Notes: a model not told the origin generated them from the sequence alone. 64,000 nucleotides of DNA from Chondromyces crocatus (GCF_001189295.1 NZ_CP012159.1:6774525-6838524), one strand, 5' to 3'; positions 43,498 through 53,984 are shown, counted from the first letter of the stretch. Numbers and translations are program-made.

Positions 43498-44682
43498 TCA
43501 CTTCCTCTCGCTCTCCCGTGGCTCGGGGTTGCCGTCTCCTCGCCGAGCGAGGTGAGGAAACTCCGAGACGAGCTGCTGCACGATGGGAGAACGAGGGGCG
43601 AGCCGCTGCACGGCGGCGAACGTCTCTGCTCCCCGTGAGGACTGACCGGCGCGGTAATGCGCGCGCGTGAGCCACGCCAGAATCGCCACGCTTTCGGGTC
43701 GGTCCGAGCGTGCTCGCTCGAGCTCACGCACCGCTCCGCGATAATCCTCCATCTGGTACAGCGTGAGCCCGTGGACTACCCGGAAGAAGGGATCATCTTG
43801 CTCCAGCGCCTCACCGCGTCGGACCAGCTCCTGCGCGCGCGCCAGCTGGCCGCCCCCGCGCGCTGCCACGATCGCGTTCGTGTAGAGCGGCTTGAACGTC
43901 GGGAAGTCACGCAGCGCCCCCTCCAGAAGCGATAGCGACTCGTCGAACCTGCGCTGCCGGTTGAGCAGGACGCCCAAGTTGTTGTGCAGCTCGGCGACCG
44001 TGGGTGCTCGGCCCAGCCAGAAGCGGAACAACCGCTCGGCGTCGTCCGACGCGCCCGCGAGCATGCGATCCACCGCCGTGTTGCTGTAGTAGAGCGCGAC
44101 GGCTTCCACGTCGCGGATGGTCTTGTACGCAGCGAGCCGCCAGTCGCTCATGTCACGCCATGCGCTCAGCTCGCGCGAGAAATCGATGACGCGCGCATCA
44201 GGGCCGCTGCCGAAGCCGACCGCCACGTGGGACGACACGAAGAACCGGCCGCTCCGCTCGTAGTAGTCCTGCACCTCGCGCACGTGCACGAAATAGGCGT
44301 TCAGACCGACGTGGCGAGCGAGGGCGACGAACAGGTTGGTGAAGGCCATGCAATCACCACGGCCGGCGCGCCAGGCCTCGGTCGCCGTGAGCGTGCGGTT
44401 GGAGGCGTACTCGAAGCGGACTCTGGACTCGAGGTAGTCCTCGAGGAGACGGATCCGCTCTCGGGCGCTCCCGCTCGCGCGCACGTGCTTCGCCACGGAG
44501 GCCTTGATGTCGTCCGAGAGCGCGAGCGGGTCGTCCGCTGGCAATCCCTCTGCACGCGCCTCGGCGAGCAACCGAGGCACCTCGTGGACGCGCGGAGACA
44601 GCTGCTGCGCACAGGCGCACTGGAGCGCCGCGAGCGCTGCGGCGAAGACGAGTGCGCAACCTCTACGACCTGGGTTGGGCAT
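43498..44682 (-). CDS. Transglutaminase-like/TPR lipoprotein
   Basis: This is a 394-aa protein. An N-terminal lipoprotein-like signal (FAAALAALQCACAQQ) is followed by a transglutaminase-like cysteine-protease fold at 75-200. Its triad is visible: RAGRGDCMAFTNLFVAL (Cys), FVSSHVAVGF (His) and RVIDFSRE (Asp). TPR repeats follow from 225 to the end (LHNNLGVLLNRQRRFDESLS). It may act on peptide bonds or crosslinks in the periplasm; the substrate is unknown. Confidence 0.85.
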   Translation of the reverse strand: MPNPGRRGCALVFAAALAALQCACAQQLSPRVHEVPRLLAEARAEGLPADDPLALSDDIKASVAKHVRASGSARERIRLLEDYLESRVRFEYASNRTLTATEAWRAGRGDCMAFTNLFVALARHVGLNAYFVHVREVQDYYERSGRFFVSSHVAVGFGSGPDARVIDFSRELSAWRDMSDWRLAAYKTIRDVEAVALYYSNTAVDRMLAGASDDAERLFRFWLGRAPTVAELHNNLGVLLNRQRRFDESLSLLEGALRDFPTFKPLYTNAIVAARGGGQLARAQELVRRGEALEQDDPFFRVVHGLTLYQMEDYRGAVRELERARSDRPESVAILAWLTRAHYRAGQSSRGAETFAAVQRLAPRSPIVQQLVSEFPHLARRGDGNPEPRESERK

Positions 44683-44731
44683 GAACGGCTCCAGAGCGGG
44701 GATGTCGTGCTCGGTACACCAAGCATATCCC

Positions 44732-44751
44732 GAGCCGCCGGACGGCGGCTC
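44732..44751 (-). terminator. Stem-loop downstream of the FKBP gene
   Basis: The nearly perfect palindrome GAGCCGCCG-ga-CGGCGGCTC lies 61 nt past the FKBP stop on the minus strand. No T-run is present. It may end transcription or separate the FKBP gene from the transglutaminase gene. Confidence 0.45.
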
Positions 44752-44811
44752 CCCTCGTCGGAGCGAAGCACCGGGGCGCGACGACCTCGTCGCGCCATCG
44801 CTGTACGGCCG

Positions 44812-45144
44812 CTACTTGACCGCGAGCAGCTCGACCTCGAAGAGGAGCGTGGAGCCAGGGGGGATCACCGGGGGGAACCCACGCGCCCCGTAGCCGAGCT
44901 CCGGGGGAATCGTGAGCTTGCGGACGCCACCCACCCGCATGCCAGCAACCCCCTCGTCCCAGCCCTTGATCACCTGGCCGGCACCCAGCTTGAAGCTGAA
45001 GCCCTGCGGTCCGCGATCCCGTGAGGCATCGAACTTGTTCCCGTTCGTCAGCGTACCGACATAGTGAACGGTCACCTGGTGACCCGCCCGGGCCTCTTCT
45101 CCGGTGCCTTCCTTGACGTCTTCAATTCCCAGGCCTTCCGCCAT
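44812..45144 (-). CDS. FKBP-type peptidyl-prolyl isomerase
   Basis: This is a single-domain FKBP (110 aa) with the expected pattern: VTVHYVGTLTNGNKFDASRD, VIKGWDEGVAGMRVGG, KLTIPPELGYGARGFPP and FEVELLAV. It catalyses cis-trans isomerisation of prolyl bonds and is cytoplasmic, with no signal. It diverges from the cNMP/patatin gene with 156 bp between the starts. Confidence 0.95.
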   Translation of the reverse strand: MAEGLGIEDVKEGTGEEARAGHQVTVHYVGTLTNGNKFDASRDRGPQGFSFKLGAGQVIKGWDEGVAGMRVGGVRKLTIPPELGYGARGFPPVIPPGSTLLFEVELLAVK

Positions 45145-45300
45145 CGTGAGCTCCTTTCGGGCGCATCGGACGAGAGGCGGGCTCAGGCGTCAAGCGGAAC
45201 ACGAAGGACACCAGGGTGGGACCCTACCCACACACCGACGTGTCGTACGTCCCGAGGCACGCTTGTCTGTCGCGACGTGACACGGATACCTTGCGATGAG

Positions 45301-47133
45301 ATGGGCACATCGCTCGGCCCGCGCCCGCTCGACGACACCGTCGCTGCGCTGCGCTCCACGCGGGTCCTCGGTTCACTGGACGACGGCGTGCTGCGCAGCA
45401 TCGCCGAAGCTGCAGAGTGGGAGATGGTCGAGGCGGGCGAGGCCGTCTGCGAGCAAGGCGCTCCCGCCGACGCACTCTACCTTCTCATCTCCGGCCGCCT
45501 CTCGGTCGTCACCACGACGGAGCACGGGATCGAACGCATGGTCGGTCACGTCTACCCGGGTGAACCCGTCGGAGAGATGGCCTTGCTCTCGGACGAGCGC
45601 CGCTCGGCCACCGTGCGCGCGCTCCGCGACTCGGTGCTCCTGCGCCTCGATCAGAGCGACTTCCGTCAGCTCATCCCGCAGCACCCTGCGGCCCTCCTCG
45701 CCCTCAACCGGCTCCTGATCGAGCGCCTCCACGATCTCCTTCAGGGGCGGCGATCCAAGGTGCTGGAGCGGGTGATCGCCGTCGTGCCTGCATGCCCAGG
45801 GGCGCCCGTCCGGGCGCTGTCGACCCGGCTCACCGAACTCCCGGGCGCGCGCCGCCTTCGCGTCATCGACGCGACGCATGTGCGCGAAGCCCTCGGGACC
45901 GCGACGATCGGCCCGCTCGGACCTCACGATCGGGTGGCCAGCTGGCTGGAGGCCCAGGAGGCGACGGGCGACACGTTGCTGCTCGTGGGCGACGCCGAGG
46001 ACGAAGCCTGGACCCGTCGCTGTCTGCGCCATGCGGATCGCATCCTGTTCGTCGGCGTCGGCACCGCATCTCCGGGAGGCCTCCCCTGGTCGGAGGTGAT
46101 CGCCAACCGCACCGACACCCACGCCCGCCGCCGCCGCGATCTCGCGCTCGTTCACCCCGACGACGCCGTGGCGCCCTCTCCGGCAGGACCCTGGCTGGAT
46201 ACGCTCGACGTCGACCTGCATCACCACGTCCGCCTCGGCGTGCGCCCGGACATCAAGCGCCTGCGCCGGTTCATCTGTGGTGAAGCCGTGGGCCTCTCTC
46301 TCTCGGGAGGCGCTGCCCGAGGGCTCGCCCACCTCGGCGTGCTGCGCGCCCTCGAAGAGCTGCAAGTCCCGGTCGACTTCGTCTGTGGCACCAGCATGGG
46401 CGCCATCGTCGGCTCACAGCTCGCGCTCGGGCTGTCCGCGGCAGCGGCCCGGGCATCCACGAAGCGCGGCTTCGGAAGCTGGAAGATCTTCGACTGGACC
46501 TTGCCCGTGACCTCGGCTTGCGGTGGCCGCTGGTTCGAAGCGCACCTGCGCGCCACGTTCGGCGACCGCGGCGTCGAGGATCTCTGGCTCCCCTTCCGCT
46601 GCGTCAGCGCCAGCCTCATCCGGGCTCAGCCCGTCGTGCATCGGCGCGGCCCCGTGTGGCGGGCAGTCCTCGCGAGCAGCGCGCTCCCGGGTGTGTTCCC
46701 TCCCATCGTCGAAGGCGACGACCTGCTCGCCGACGGCGTCCTCCTCGACAACCTGCCCGTGCACCATGCCGTCGAGGCAGGCTGCGGCCACATCATCGCC
46801 GTCAACGTCATCAACACACTCGACACCACCATGGCCAGTGGGATGGTGCTCCCGAGCGAGCCTCTCCAGCGCCTGGCCGAGCGGCTCCTTCCTGGCGCGG
46901 GACGCCGGACCCCCGGCCTCACCGACTATGTCTTGCGGAGCTTCTTCTTGCCCACCCTCAGGGACATCGAGGGAATTCGCCGGAAGAGCGATCTCTACAT
47001 CGAGCCTCCCGTGAACCAGTTCCACTACCTCGACGTCCGCCCCTTCGATGAAATCGTCGAGGTCGGCTACGGCGCCGCGCGCGAGCGCCTCGCCGCGTGG
47101 CTCGCGCAGAGCCCCTCCGTCCCGCGGCGCTAG
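45301..47133 (+). CDS. Cyclic-nucleotide-binding/patatin-like phospholipase (NTE-like)
   Basis: This is a protein of about 610 aa. Residues 20-140 form a cNMP-binding domain (EQGAPADALYLLISGRLSV, PGEPVGEMALLSDERRSATV). Residues about 325-520 form the patatin lipase domain: oxyanion SLSGGAARGLAHLG, nucleophile CGTSMGAIVG and the dyad Asp in DLLADGVLLDNLP. This matches the neuropathy-target-esterase family of lysophospholipases. ATG 45301 is chosen as the start. The pseudouridine synthase gene follows after 23 bp. Confidence 0.93.
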   Translation: MGTSLGPRPLDDTVAALRSTRVLGSLDDGVLRSIAEAAEWEMVEAGEAVCEQGAPADALYLLISGRLSVVTTTEHGIERMVGHVYPGEPVGEMALLSDERRSATVRALRDSVLLRLDQSDFRQLIPQHPAALLALNRLLIERLHDLLQGRRSKVLERVIAVVPACPGAPVRALSTRLTELPGARRLRVIDATHVREALGTATIGPLGPHDRVASWLEAQEATGDTLLLVGDAEDEAWTRRCLRHADRILFVGVGTASPGGLPWSEVIANRTDTHARRRRDLALVHPDDAVAPSPAGPWLDTLDVDLHHHVRLGVRPDIKRLRRFICGEAVGLSLSGGAARGLAHLGVLRALEELQVPVDFVCGTSMGAIVGSQLALGLSAAAARASTKRGFGSWKIFDWTLPVTSACGGRWFEAHLRATFGDRGVEDLWLPFRCVSASLIRAQPVVHRRGPVWRAVLASSALPGVFPPIVEGDDLLADGVLLDNLPVHHAVEAGCGHIIAVNVINTLDTTMASGMVLPSEPLQRLAERLLPGAGRRTPGLTDYVLRSFFLPTLRDIEGIRRKSDLYIEPPVNQFHYLDVRPFDEIVEVGYGAARERLAAWLAQSPSVPRR

Positions 47134-47156
47134 CGCCCTGCGCTATAGTCCCCGCG

Positions 47157-48071
47157 ATGGCGCCCCCTGCGCACACCACGAGATTCCGCTTCGTCGTTCG
47201 CCCTGAAGATCGCGGCCTCCGGCTCGACCAGACGCTTGCGGCCCACGTCCCCGGGCTTTCCCGAAGGCAAGCCCGTGTGCTCCTCGACCTCGGCGGCGTG
47301 TTCGTCGACGGCGCCCGCGTCAAGGTCGCTGGCCGCACCCTTCGCCCAGGCCAGGAGATCGTCGCCCACCTGGGCGGTGCCCTTCGCCGGGCCACCAAGG
47401 AGACGGGAGAAGCCGCCCGCGCTCGCGACGAGGCCGCCCTGCCACCTCACCGGATCGTCTACCAGGACGACGACGTGGTCGTGGTGGACAAGCCCGCCGG
47501 CCTCGTCACGGCCCCCACCCCGGAGAGCGACCGCAACAACCTCGCCGAGATCCTGAAGCGCGCCCTGGGAGGCGAGCTGTTCGTCGTCCACCGGCTCGAT
47601 CTCGACACCAGCGGCTTGCTCGTCTTCGCGAAGACCGCCGAGGCCAACCGAGAGCTCAGCGAGCGCATGCGCGTCCACGCCGTGGATCGGCAGTACCTCG
47701 CCGTCCTGAAAGGAGAGCTCCCCTTCGACGAACGCACCATCGACGTCCCCGTCGGCGGCCGACGCGCCGTGACTCACCTCTCACGCCTCGAGCTGCTGGC
47801 CCCCGTGGCGACGCTCGTCCGGTGCCGCCTGGAGACCGGCAGGACGCACCAGATCCGCATCCACACCCAGCACGTCGGGCACCCGGTGCTCGGCGACGGC
47901 CGCTATGGCGTGCCGACCCCGGACGACCCGCCGCGCCTCGCCTTGCACGCCACGCGCCTCGGCTTCGCGCACCCGCGCACGGGGGAGCCGCTCTCGTTCG
48001 AGAGCCCCCTCCCCGACGACCTCTCCGGCTGGCTCTCGGCGCTGCAGACGCGCACCGTCACGCCCCCCTGA
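47157..48071 (+). CDS. RluA-family pseudouridine synthase
   Basis: This 304-aa protein has an N-terminal S4 RNA-binding domain (GLSRRQARVLLDLGGVFVDG) and a catalytic domain with the RluA signature VHRLDLDTSGLLVFAKTAE. The aspartate of that motif is the nucleophile. The downstream GRTHQIRIHTQHVGHPVLGD is typical of RluA/RluD. It converts U to pseudouridine in rRNA or tRNA; the exact target cannot be told. It converges with the FGE-fold gene with only 3 bp between the stops. Confidence 0.94.
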   Translation: MAPPAHTTRFRFVVRPEDRGLRLDQTLAAHVPGLSRRQARVLLDLGGVFVDGARVKVAGRTLRPGQEIVAHLGGALRRATKETGEAARARDEAALPPHRIVYQDDDVVVVDKPAGLVTAPTPESDRNNLAEILKRALGGELFVVHRLDLDTSGLLVFAKTAEANRELSERMRVHAVDRQYLAVLKGELPFDERTIDVPVGGRRAVTHLSRLELLAPVATLVRCRLETGRTHQIRIHTQHVGHPVLGDGRYGVPTPDDPPRLALHATRLGFAHPRTGEPLSFESPLPDDLSGWLSALQTRTVTPP

Positions 48072-48074
48072 GCG

Positions 48075-48830
48075 CTACTTGCAGCAGCGAAATCCCGTCG
48101 AATAGTCGTGGTAGTGCGGCGCGTGCGCCGTCGTCTTGTAGTCGCACCCGTCGCCGTTCAGGGTGGTGTCGAGGTAGTAGCCACCGCGGAAGGTGCCGCT
48201 CTTCTTCGCCGTCCACTCGTGCAGGTTGCCGACCATGTCGTAGACGCCGTAGCTGCTCTTGCACTTCTTGTGGGCCCCGGTGTTCGCCAGCGTCCCCTTG
48301 AGCTGGTTCAACCGCCCGTCGTTCATGTTCGCCCACGTGTACGAAGCGAGTGGCGCCTCGGTCCCCTCTTCTCCGTAGTAGTGGTTGAACGAGGAGACCC
48401 CACCGTCGTTGCAGTACCCGGCCTTCCGGTCGCCGCCGTAAGGGAACGTCGTCGGACGCTTCCCTTTGCAGGCCAGGAGCCACTCCTCGTCGGAGCAGAG
48501 CCGCTTGCCCGCGTTCTGACACGCCTCCTCGGCCTGATCGCGGCTGATGTAGCCCTGCGGCTTCACGCCCTTCTTGCTGATCGCCTTGACCTTCTTCCCG
48601 GCCACCGGCGCGAAGGGAGAGTGGGCGCGCGTCTTCCCCTTGGGCAGCACCTCGACCGTGCTCGCCTCGTAGGCATCGATGCAGTACCGCCCCTGCACCT
48701 CGACCATGCCCTTCGGGCACCCCTTCGCTTTGGCAGCGGCCGGTTGGATGCTCGGGAGCCCCAGCCCGACGAGAGCCAGAGCCGCCACGGTCCAGGGCAA
48801 CGGACGTCTAGGGAGGGAAGCAATCCTCAT
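48075..48830 (-). CDS. Secreted FGE-sulfatase-fold protein
   Basis: This 251-aa protein has a signal peptide ending near PAAAKA. The FGE-type domain has CPKGMVEVQGRYCIDAYEAS, KRLCSDEEWLLACKGK, FPYGGDRKAGYCNDGG, DMVGNLHEWTA and a terminal TGFRCCK. It is a paralogue of the two proteins at 27459-29413 and shares the GFRCC ending. It is secreted; the role is unknown. ATG 48830 is the start; the frame stays open to 49058 without homology. Confidence 0.87.
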   Translation of the reverse strand: MRIASLPRRPLPWTVAALALVGLGLPSIQPAAAKAKGCPKGMVEVQGRYCIDAYEASTVEVLPKGKTRAHSPFAPVAGKKVKAISKKGVKPQGYISRDQAEEACQNAGKRLCSDEEWLLACKGKRPTTFPYGGDRKAGYCNDGGVSSFNHYYGEEGTEAPLASYTWANMNDGRLNQLKGTLANTGAHKKCKSSYGVYDMVGNLHEWTAKKSGTFRGGYYLDTTLNGDGCDYKTTAHAPHYHDYSTGFRCCK

Positions 48831-48997
48831 GGTGCCGCGGGGGAACGCTCTCGCCCAGATACCCCATCCCTGGTGTTCCTGGCAATTCTTGCGCAAAAGG
48901 CCTCTCCCCGGAGGCGTGGGTTCGATCACACGCTGATTCGACGACCTGCGGCATTCCGCGCTGGACGCCGCGGCAATTTCCGTCAGGCTCCCGCGCC

Positions 48998-50131
48998 GTG
49001 ACGTCGCTCCCCGACCCGCAGGCCCCTGGGTTGCCCCAGGGAGTGATCCGGCGCGCACCGGAAGATTTCATCGTCGACGAGCTGCCCGCCTACCCAGCCA
49101 GTGGTCGGGGCGAGCACGTCTTCATCACCTTCCGGAAGACCCGCCTCAACACCCCGGACGCCATCCGCACCCTGGCGCGGGCGCTCGGCTCCGATCAACG
49201 CACGGCGGGTCACGCCGGCATGAAGGATCGCCACGCGATCACCACCCAGACGGCATCCTTCCAGCTCCCCTTGGGCGTCGATCCCGAGCCGCTGCTCGCC
49301 GCCGCCGACCTCCCGGGCATCGAGGTGCTCACGGTCGCGCGACACGATCACAAACTCAAACCTGGCCATCTGCTGGGCAACCGCTTCCGCATCATCGTGC
49401 GCGACGTGAGCCCCGACGGCATCACGACGGCGCAGCGCCACCTCGAGCGAGCGTCGACGAGCGGTGTCCCCAACGCTTTCGGCCCGCAGCGTTTCGGCCG
49501 CGACGGCGCGAACCCCGAGCGTGCGCTCGGCTGGGTTGCTGGCCGATGGCGTGGACCGCGTGATCGACGCGAGCAGCGTCTCCTCCTGTCCTCGCTCCAG
49601 TCGCGCTGGTTCAACGAAGTGCTCACCGCGCGCGAGGCCGACGGCACCTGGACGACTGCCCTGCCCGGCGATCTCGCCAAGAAGCACGACAGCGGTGGGC
49701 TCTTCCTCGTCCCCCTCGAAGGACCCGAGCTGGACGATGCTCGGGAGCGCGCACGCGCAGGAGCGCTCTCTGCCACCGGGCCGATGTTCGGCAAGAAGAT
49801 GCGCTGGCCCGAGGGCGCTCCTCTCGAGCTCGAACGAGCGGTGCTGGCGCGTGACCTCGACGACCCTCATCGGCTCGACGCCGTCGCACACGCTGGAGAA
49901 GGCACACGCCGTCCGCTCCGGATGATGGTCCACGGCCTCGAGACAACCGTGCTCGCTGACGACGAGCGCGCCATCGCGCTGACATTTGTGCTACCGAAGG
50001 GGGGCTACGCGACGACCCTCCTCGGTCGTGCTTTCCAGCTCATCGACGCCACCGCGCCGCCACGCGCTTCGGGCGACGTCGAGGATCCGGGACAGGAAGA
50101 GGAGGTCGAGACGGACGCCTCGTCCACCTGA
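48998..50131 (+). CDS. truD: tRNA pseudouridine(13) synthase TruD
   Basis: This 377-aa protein matches TruD: N-terminal PEDFIVDELPAY, catalytic Asp in AGMKDRHAITTQ and the TruD-domain segment VPNAFGPQRFGRDGANPERA. It forms pseudouridine at position 13 of tRNA-Glu and others. GTG 48998 is taken as the start. The acidic tail is short and probably disordered. Confidence 0.95.
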   Translation: MTSLPDPQAPGLPQGVIRRAPEDFIVDELPAYPASGRGEHVFITFRKTRLNTPDAIRTLARALGSDQRTAGHAGMKDRHAITTQTASFQLPLGVDPEPLLAAADLPGIEVLTVARHDHKLKPGHLLGNRFRIIVRDVSPDGITTAQRHLERASTSGVPNAFGPQRFGRDGANPERALGWVAGRWRGPRDRREQRLLLSSLQSRWFNEVLTAREADGTWTTALPGDLAKKHDSGGLFLVPLEGPELDDARERARAGALSATGPMFGKKMRWPEGAPLELERAVLARDLDDPHRLDAVAHAGEGTRRPLRMMVHGLETTVLADDERAIALTFVLPKGGYATTLLGRAFQLIDATAPPRASGDVEDPGQEEEVETDASST

Positions 50132-50177
50132 CACGTCACGGCGCCCAACGCACTCTCGATTGCATATTCGTTCATTC

Positions 50178-50200
50178 GAGCGCCCCCTCACGAGGCGCTC
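50178..50200 (+). terminator. Stem-loop between truD and the ExbB-like gene
   Basis: The perfect 7-bp stem GAGCGCC (50178-50184) / GGCGCTC (50194-50200) has a 9-nt loop. It lies 46 nt after truD and 32 nt before the ExbB-like start. It is either a truD terminator or a leader hairpin. Confidence 0.4.
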
Positions 50201-50232
50201 CAACTCAGCAGGAAATACCTCGAAGGAAGAAG

Positions 50233-51053
<821 letters not shown>

Positions 51054-51054
<1 letters not shown>

Positions 51055-51539
51055 TGGCCGCCAGCAGCAACAACAATGACGACGACATCATCAGCGGGAT
51101 CAACGTCACTCCGCTCGTCGACGTCACCCTGGTGCTGCTCATCATCTTCATGGTGACGGCCAAGATCATCGTGTCGCAGTCGCTCCCGATGGATCTGCCC
51201 AAGGCCGCACAGGGCCAGGAAGTGCAGCAGATCTTCGGCGTCGACCTGCACGCGAACGGCGAGATCTTCGTCGACGGCAAGAAGCTCCCCGGCGAGGAGG
51301 GGCTCCTGCCCATCGCGCGCGAGGCGCAGGCCCGGAACCAGGAGCTGCGCGCGGTCATCCGCGCCGACACGACGGTCCAGCACGGCCGGGTCATCCGCGC
51401 GCTCGACCTGCTCAAGCAGGCCGGCGTCTCCAAGATCGCCTTCGGTGTCACGCCCACCGCCCCCGAGGGTGGCGCGGTCGCACCGCCTGGCGGAGCCGCC
51501 CCCGCGGCGCCCGCTCCAGCGCCACCGGGGAACAAGTGA
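51054..51539 (+). CDS. ExbD/TolR-type protein
   Basis: This 161-aa protein has one N-terminal transmembrane helix with the essential Asp (INVTPLVDVTLVLLIIFMVT) and a periplasmic domain ending in an Ala/Pro-rich tail. It pairs with the ExbB-like protein to convert proton flow into mechanical work on a TonB/TolA partner. It overlaps its neighbours on both sides, so the three genes form one operon. Confidence 0.95.
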
Positions 51540-52471
51540 GCCTCTCGCCTCCCCACGCCGCCACCTCCCCGTCCGCCGACGCGCCACAGCGCCGGGAGCG
51601 CGAGCGCGAGCGCGATCCGCTGGCGGCCGTGTTCGCCATGGGGGATCGCGCCACGCGGGTGGGCGCGGCGATCGGGCTCACGCTGGCGCTGACCAGCCAC
51701 GGTGCCCTGTCGGGGAGGGCCATCCTCTCGGAGATGCTGCGCGAGGCGCGCCTCGCCGCGGAGCGCATGCGGTTCGAGGTCCACGATTTCCTCTGGGCCA
51801 CCTACGAGGTCGAGCTCCCGCGCCCGGAGACACCGGAGCCGCCCAAGGAAGCCGAGCCGGAGCCCGAGCCCCAACCCGAGCCCGAGCCCATCCCCCAGCC
51901 CAAGCTGGCGCCTCAGAACACCCCACCGCCCGAAGCCGATCCCTACGATCCCCCGCCGGCCGCCGCGGCCGCACCCGAGGTCCTGACCCAGGCGCCGGAT
52001 CCCAACGAGATCGTCGACATGACCAGCTTCGGCATCGCCTCGGGCAAGGGCGAAGGCCCTGGCTACGGCATGGTCGCTGGCGACGGCACGGCGAAGACCG
52101 CGACCCGCAACCCGAACGCCAAGGTGGGCGGCACGGTCGGTGGCAAGGGCACGGGCGACCCCCGACCCCCTCCCCCTCCCGGACCCGATCGCTCGCGCGC
52201 GCCCAACATCCTCGGCAGCAGCTCCTGGAACTGCCCCTTCCCGCCCGAGGCCGACGCCGAGCAGATCGATCAGGCGCGCGTGGTGATCATGGTCACCGTG
52301 CGCCCGGACGGCTCACCGCTCTCGGTCAAGGTCGTGAACGATCCCGGCCACGGCTTCGGCCGCGCCGCGCGCATGTGCGCCCTCGGCAAGCGCTACCAGT
52401 CGGGTCTGGATCGCGAGGGGAAACCCACGACCGGCACACTGGGCCCCATCACCGTCCGCTTCACCCGCTGA
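51536..52471 (+). CDS. TonB-like energy transducer
   Basis: This is a 311-aa protein. GTG 51536 overlaps the ExbD-like stop. One hydrophobic segment lies near 45-60 (VGAAIGLTLALTSHG), then the Pro/Glu stretch EPPKEAEPEPEPQPEPEP and a Pro/Gly linker. The C-terminal domain (about 225-311) has VVIMVTVRPDGSPLSVKVVN and MCALGKRYQSGLDREGKP, as in TonB/energy-transducer C-termini. It would contact an outer-membrane partner that is not in the window. Confidence 0.85.
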   Translation: MSLSPPHAATSPSADAPQRRERERERDPLAAVFAMGDRATRVGAAIGLTLALTSHGALSGRAILSEMLREARLAAERMRFEVHDFLWATYEVELPRPETPEPPKEAEPEPEPQPEPEPIPQPKLAPQNTPPPEADPYDPPPAAAAAPEVLTQAPDPNEIVDMTSFGIASGKGEGPGYGMVAGDGTAKTATRNPNAKVGGTVGGKGTGDPRPPPPPGPDRSRAPNILGSSSWNCPFPPEADAEQIDQARVVIMVTVRPDGSPLSVKVVNDPGHGFGRAARMCALGKRYQSGLDREGKPTTGTLGPITVRFTR

Positions 52472-52560
52472 CGCCCCCGTCTCGCGCTCCGAAACATCGC
52501 GGGCGCGGACACCATCCCATCTTCCCACACGCCGCCTCTCCGCTATCCTCCCCGCCCGAC

Positions 52561-53034
52561 GTGGAGATCGAACAGCGGATCGAACAGCTCTCGAAGGTCG
52601 CCTTGTTCAAAGGCCTGACCCCGACGGCCCTGGAACTCATTGCGCGCGTCTCCAGCGAGGAGTCACACGCGCTCGGCACGAAGATCTTCGAGCACGGCGA
52701 TCCCGGCGACAAGCTCTACATCCTCCTCGACGGCAAGGTCCGCATCAGCCGTGAGATCCCCGGCATGGGCGAAGAGGCACTGACCATCCTCGGTCCCGGT
52801 GCCGTCTTCGGCGAGATGGCGCTGCTCGACGAGGCCCCGCGCTCTGCGGACGCGCGCGTCCACGAGCGCTGTCGCCTGCTCACCGTCTCCAAGGACACGT
52901 TCGAGGACCTGCTCTTCCTTCACAAAGACCTCGCCTACGAGGTGCTCTGGAGTGTCGTCCGGATGCTGACCCAGCGCCTCCGCGAGACGACGGACAAGCT
53001 CACCTTCCTCTCCGTCACGGGTAAGTTCGAGTAA
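52561..53034 (+). CDS. Cyclic-nucleotide-binding domain protein
   Basis: This 157-aa single-domain protein starts at GTG 52561. A Crp-type cNMP-binding fold spans most of it: IFEHGDPGDKLYILLDGKV, GPGAVFGEMALLDEAPRSAD and the C-helix LWSVVRMLTQRLRETTD. There is no DNA-binding domain, so it is likely a signalling or protein-interaction module. It may be co-transcribed with the ExbB-ExbD-TonB genes 89 bp upstream. No clear ribosome site was seen. Confidence 0.85.
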   Translation: MEIEQRIEQLSKVALFKGLTPTALELIARVSSEESHALGTKIFEHGDPGDKLYILLDGKVRISREIPGMGEEALTILGPGAVFGEMALLDEAPRSADARVHERCRLLTVSKDTFEDLLFLHKDLAYEVLWSVVRMLTQRLRETTDKLTFLSVTGKFE

Positions 53035-53106
53035 CGGCGGGCGGGGGGAAAGGGACGACGCGTCGCTCGCTCGACGCCCCGGCTCCCGGCGCGCTTCCGG
53101 AGGACC

Positions 53107-53832
53107 ATGGCACCGCGTCTCACCCACGAATCCCTTACCTTTGCGATCACGTTCGGCGCCCTCACCAGCGCCTTCGGCGCCCTCACCAGCGCCTGTGGCT
53201 CGGCGTCCCCGCCGCCCGGAAGCACACCGGCGAACGCCTCCACCCCCTCCTCCGTCGACGATCCAGCCGCCTCCTCCGGCTCACCTGACGCCGCCCCCTC
53301 TGCCACGCCCTCCGACGGCACCTCGACGACCGCTCCCGCAGCGCCGCCCCGTCCGGGCGAACCCGCCCACTCGCGCAACCTCATCGCGACGCAGATGGAA
53401 GGCGATCTGAAGAAGATCGGCCTCGACCCGAACAAGCTCCCCCGCCTCGACCAGCTCCCGCTCTCCCAGAAGAAGAAGGTCATGCCGCTGCTCCAGAAGT
53501 CCCTCGGCATGGACAGCTGTCTGGGATGTCACGTCGAGGGCAACTTCCAGACCGAAACGCGCAACATGAAGGTCGCGCGCGGCATGTGGAACCACTTCGT
53601 CACCCCACTCCGCACCGAGGCCGGTGGCGCCGTCTTCTGCGACAGCTGTCACAGCGGAGAGAAGCTCGTCCTGGCGCGCCCCGATCGAAAGGCCGTCGAG
53701 ACCTTCATGGACCAGCAGTACGTGCAGAAGCTCTCCCGCGCCGACAAGGCCGACATGGAGTGCAGCACGTGCCACGGAGACGCCATGGAGCTGAAGATCG
53801 TCCAGAACCTCTGGAAGATCCCTGAAGGCTGA
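53107..53832 (+). CDS. Triheme c-type cytochrome lipoprotein
   Basis: This 241-aa protein has a lipoprotein signal (FGALTSAC), a disordered Ser/Pro/Ala linker of about 60 residues and a C-terminal region with three heme-attachment motifs: CLGCH, CDSCH and CSTCH. It probably transfers electrons at the outer or inner membrane surface. No oxidase or reductase gene is adjacent. It converges with the TPR/coiled-coil lipoprotein gene. Confidence 0.88.
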   Translation: MAPRLTHESLTFAITFGALTSAFGALTSACGSASPPPGSTPANASTPSSVDDPAASSGSPDAAPSATPSDGTSTTAPAAPPRPGEPAHSRNLIATQMEGDLKKIGLDPNKLPRLDQLPLSQKKKVMPLLQKSLGMDSCLGCHVEGNFQTETRNMKVARGMWNHFVTPLRTEAGGAVFCDSCHSGEKLVLARPDRKAVETFMDQQYVQKLSRADKADMECSTCHGDAMELKIVQNLWKIPEG

Positions 53833-53879
53833 CGACGCACGAGCCTGCACCACCCACCCCTACGGCCGGAGACCTCACC

Positions 53880-53914
53880 CGCTTCCCGACGCAACGAGCG
53901 TCAGGCCCGAAGCG
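53880..53914. terminator. Nested stem-loop downstream of the cytochrome gene
   Basis: The outer stem CGCTTC/GAAGCG and inner stem GACGC/GCGTC (53888-53902) lie 48 nt past the cytochrome stop, in the gap between convergent genes. Confidence 0.45.
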
Positions 53915-53957
53915 GCGAGACATGCCTGTTTTCCCGAATGGTTCGCGGGGTGGTGGG

Positions 53958-53984
53958 GCCCCGACGAGCTTTGCTCGGCGGGGC
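53958..53984. terminator. Strong 12-bp stem-loop in the convergent gap
   Basis: GCCCCGACGAGC / GCTCGGCGGGGC is a 12-bp stem with a single mismatch and a TTT loop. It is the strongest hairpin in the gap and symmetrical enough to end transcription from either side. Confidence 0.65.
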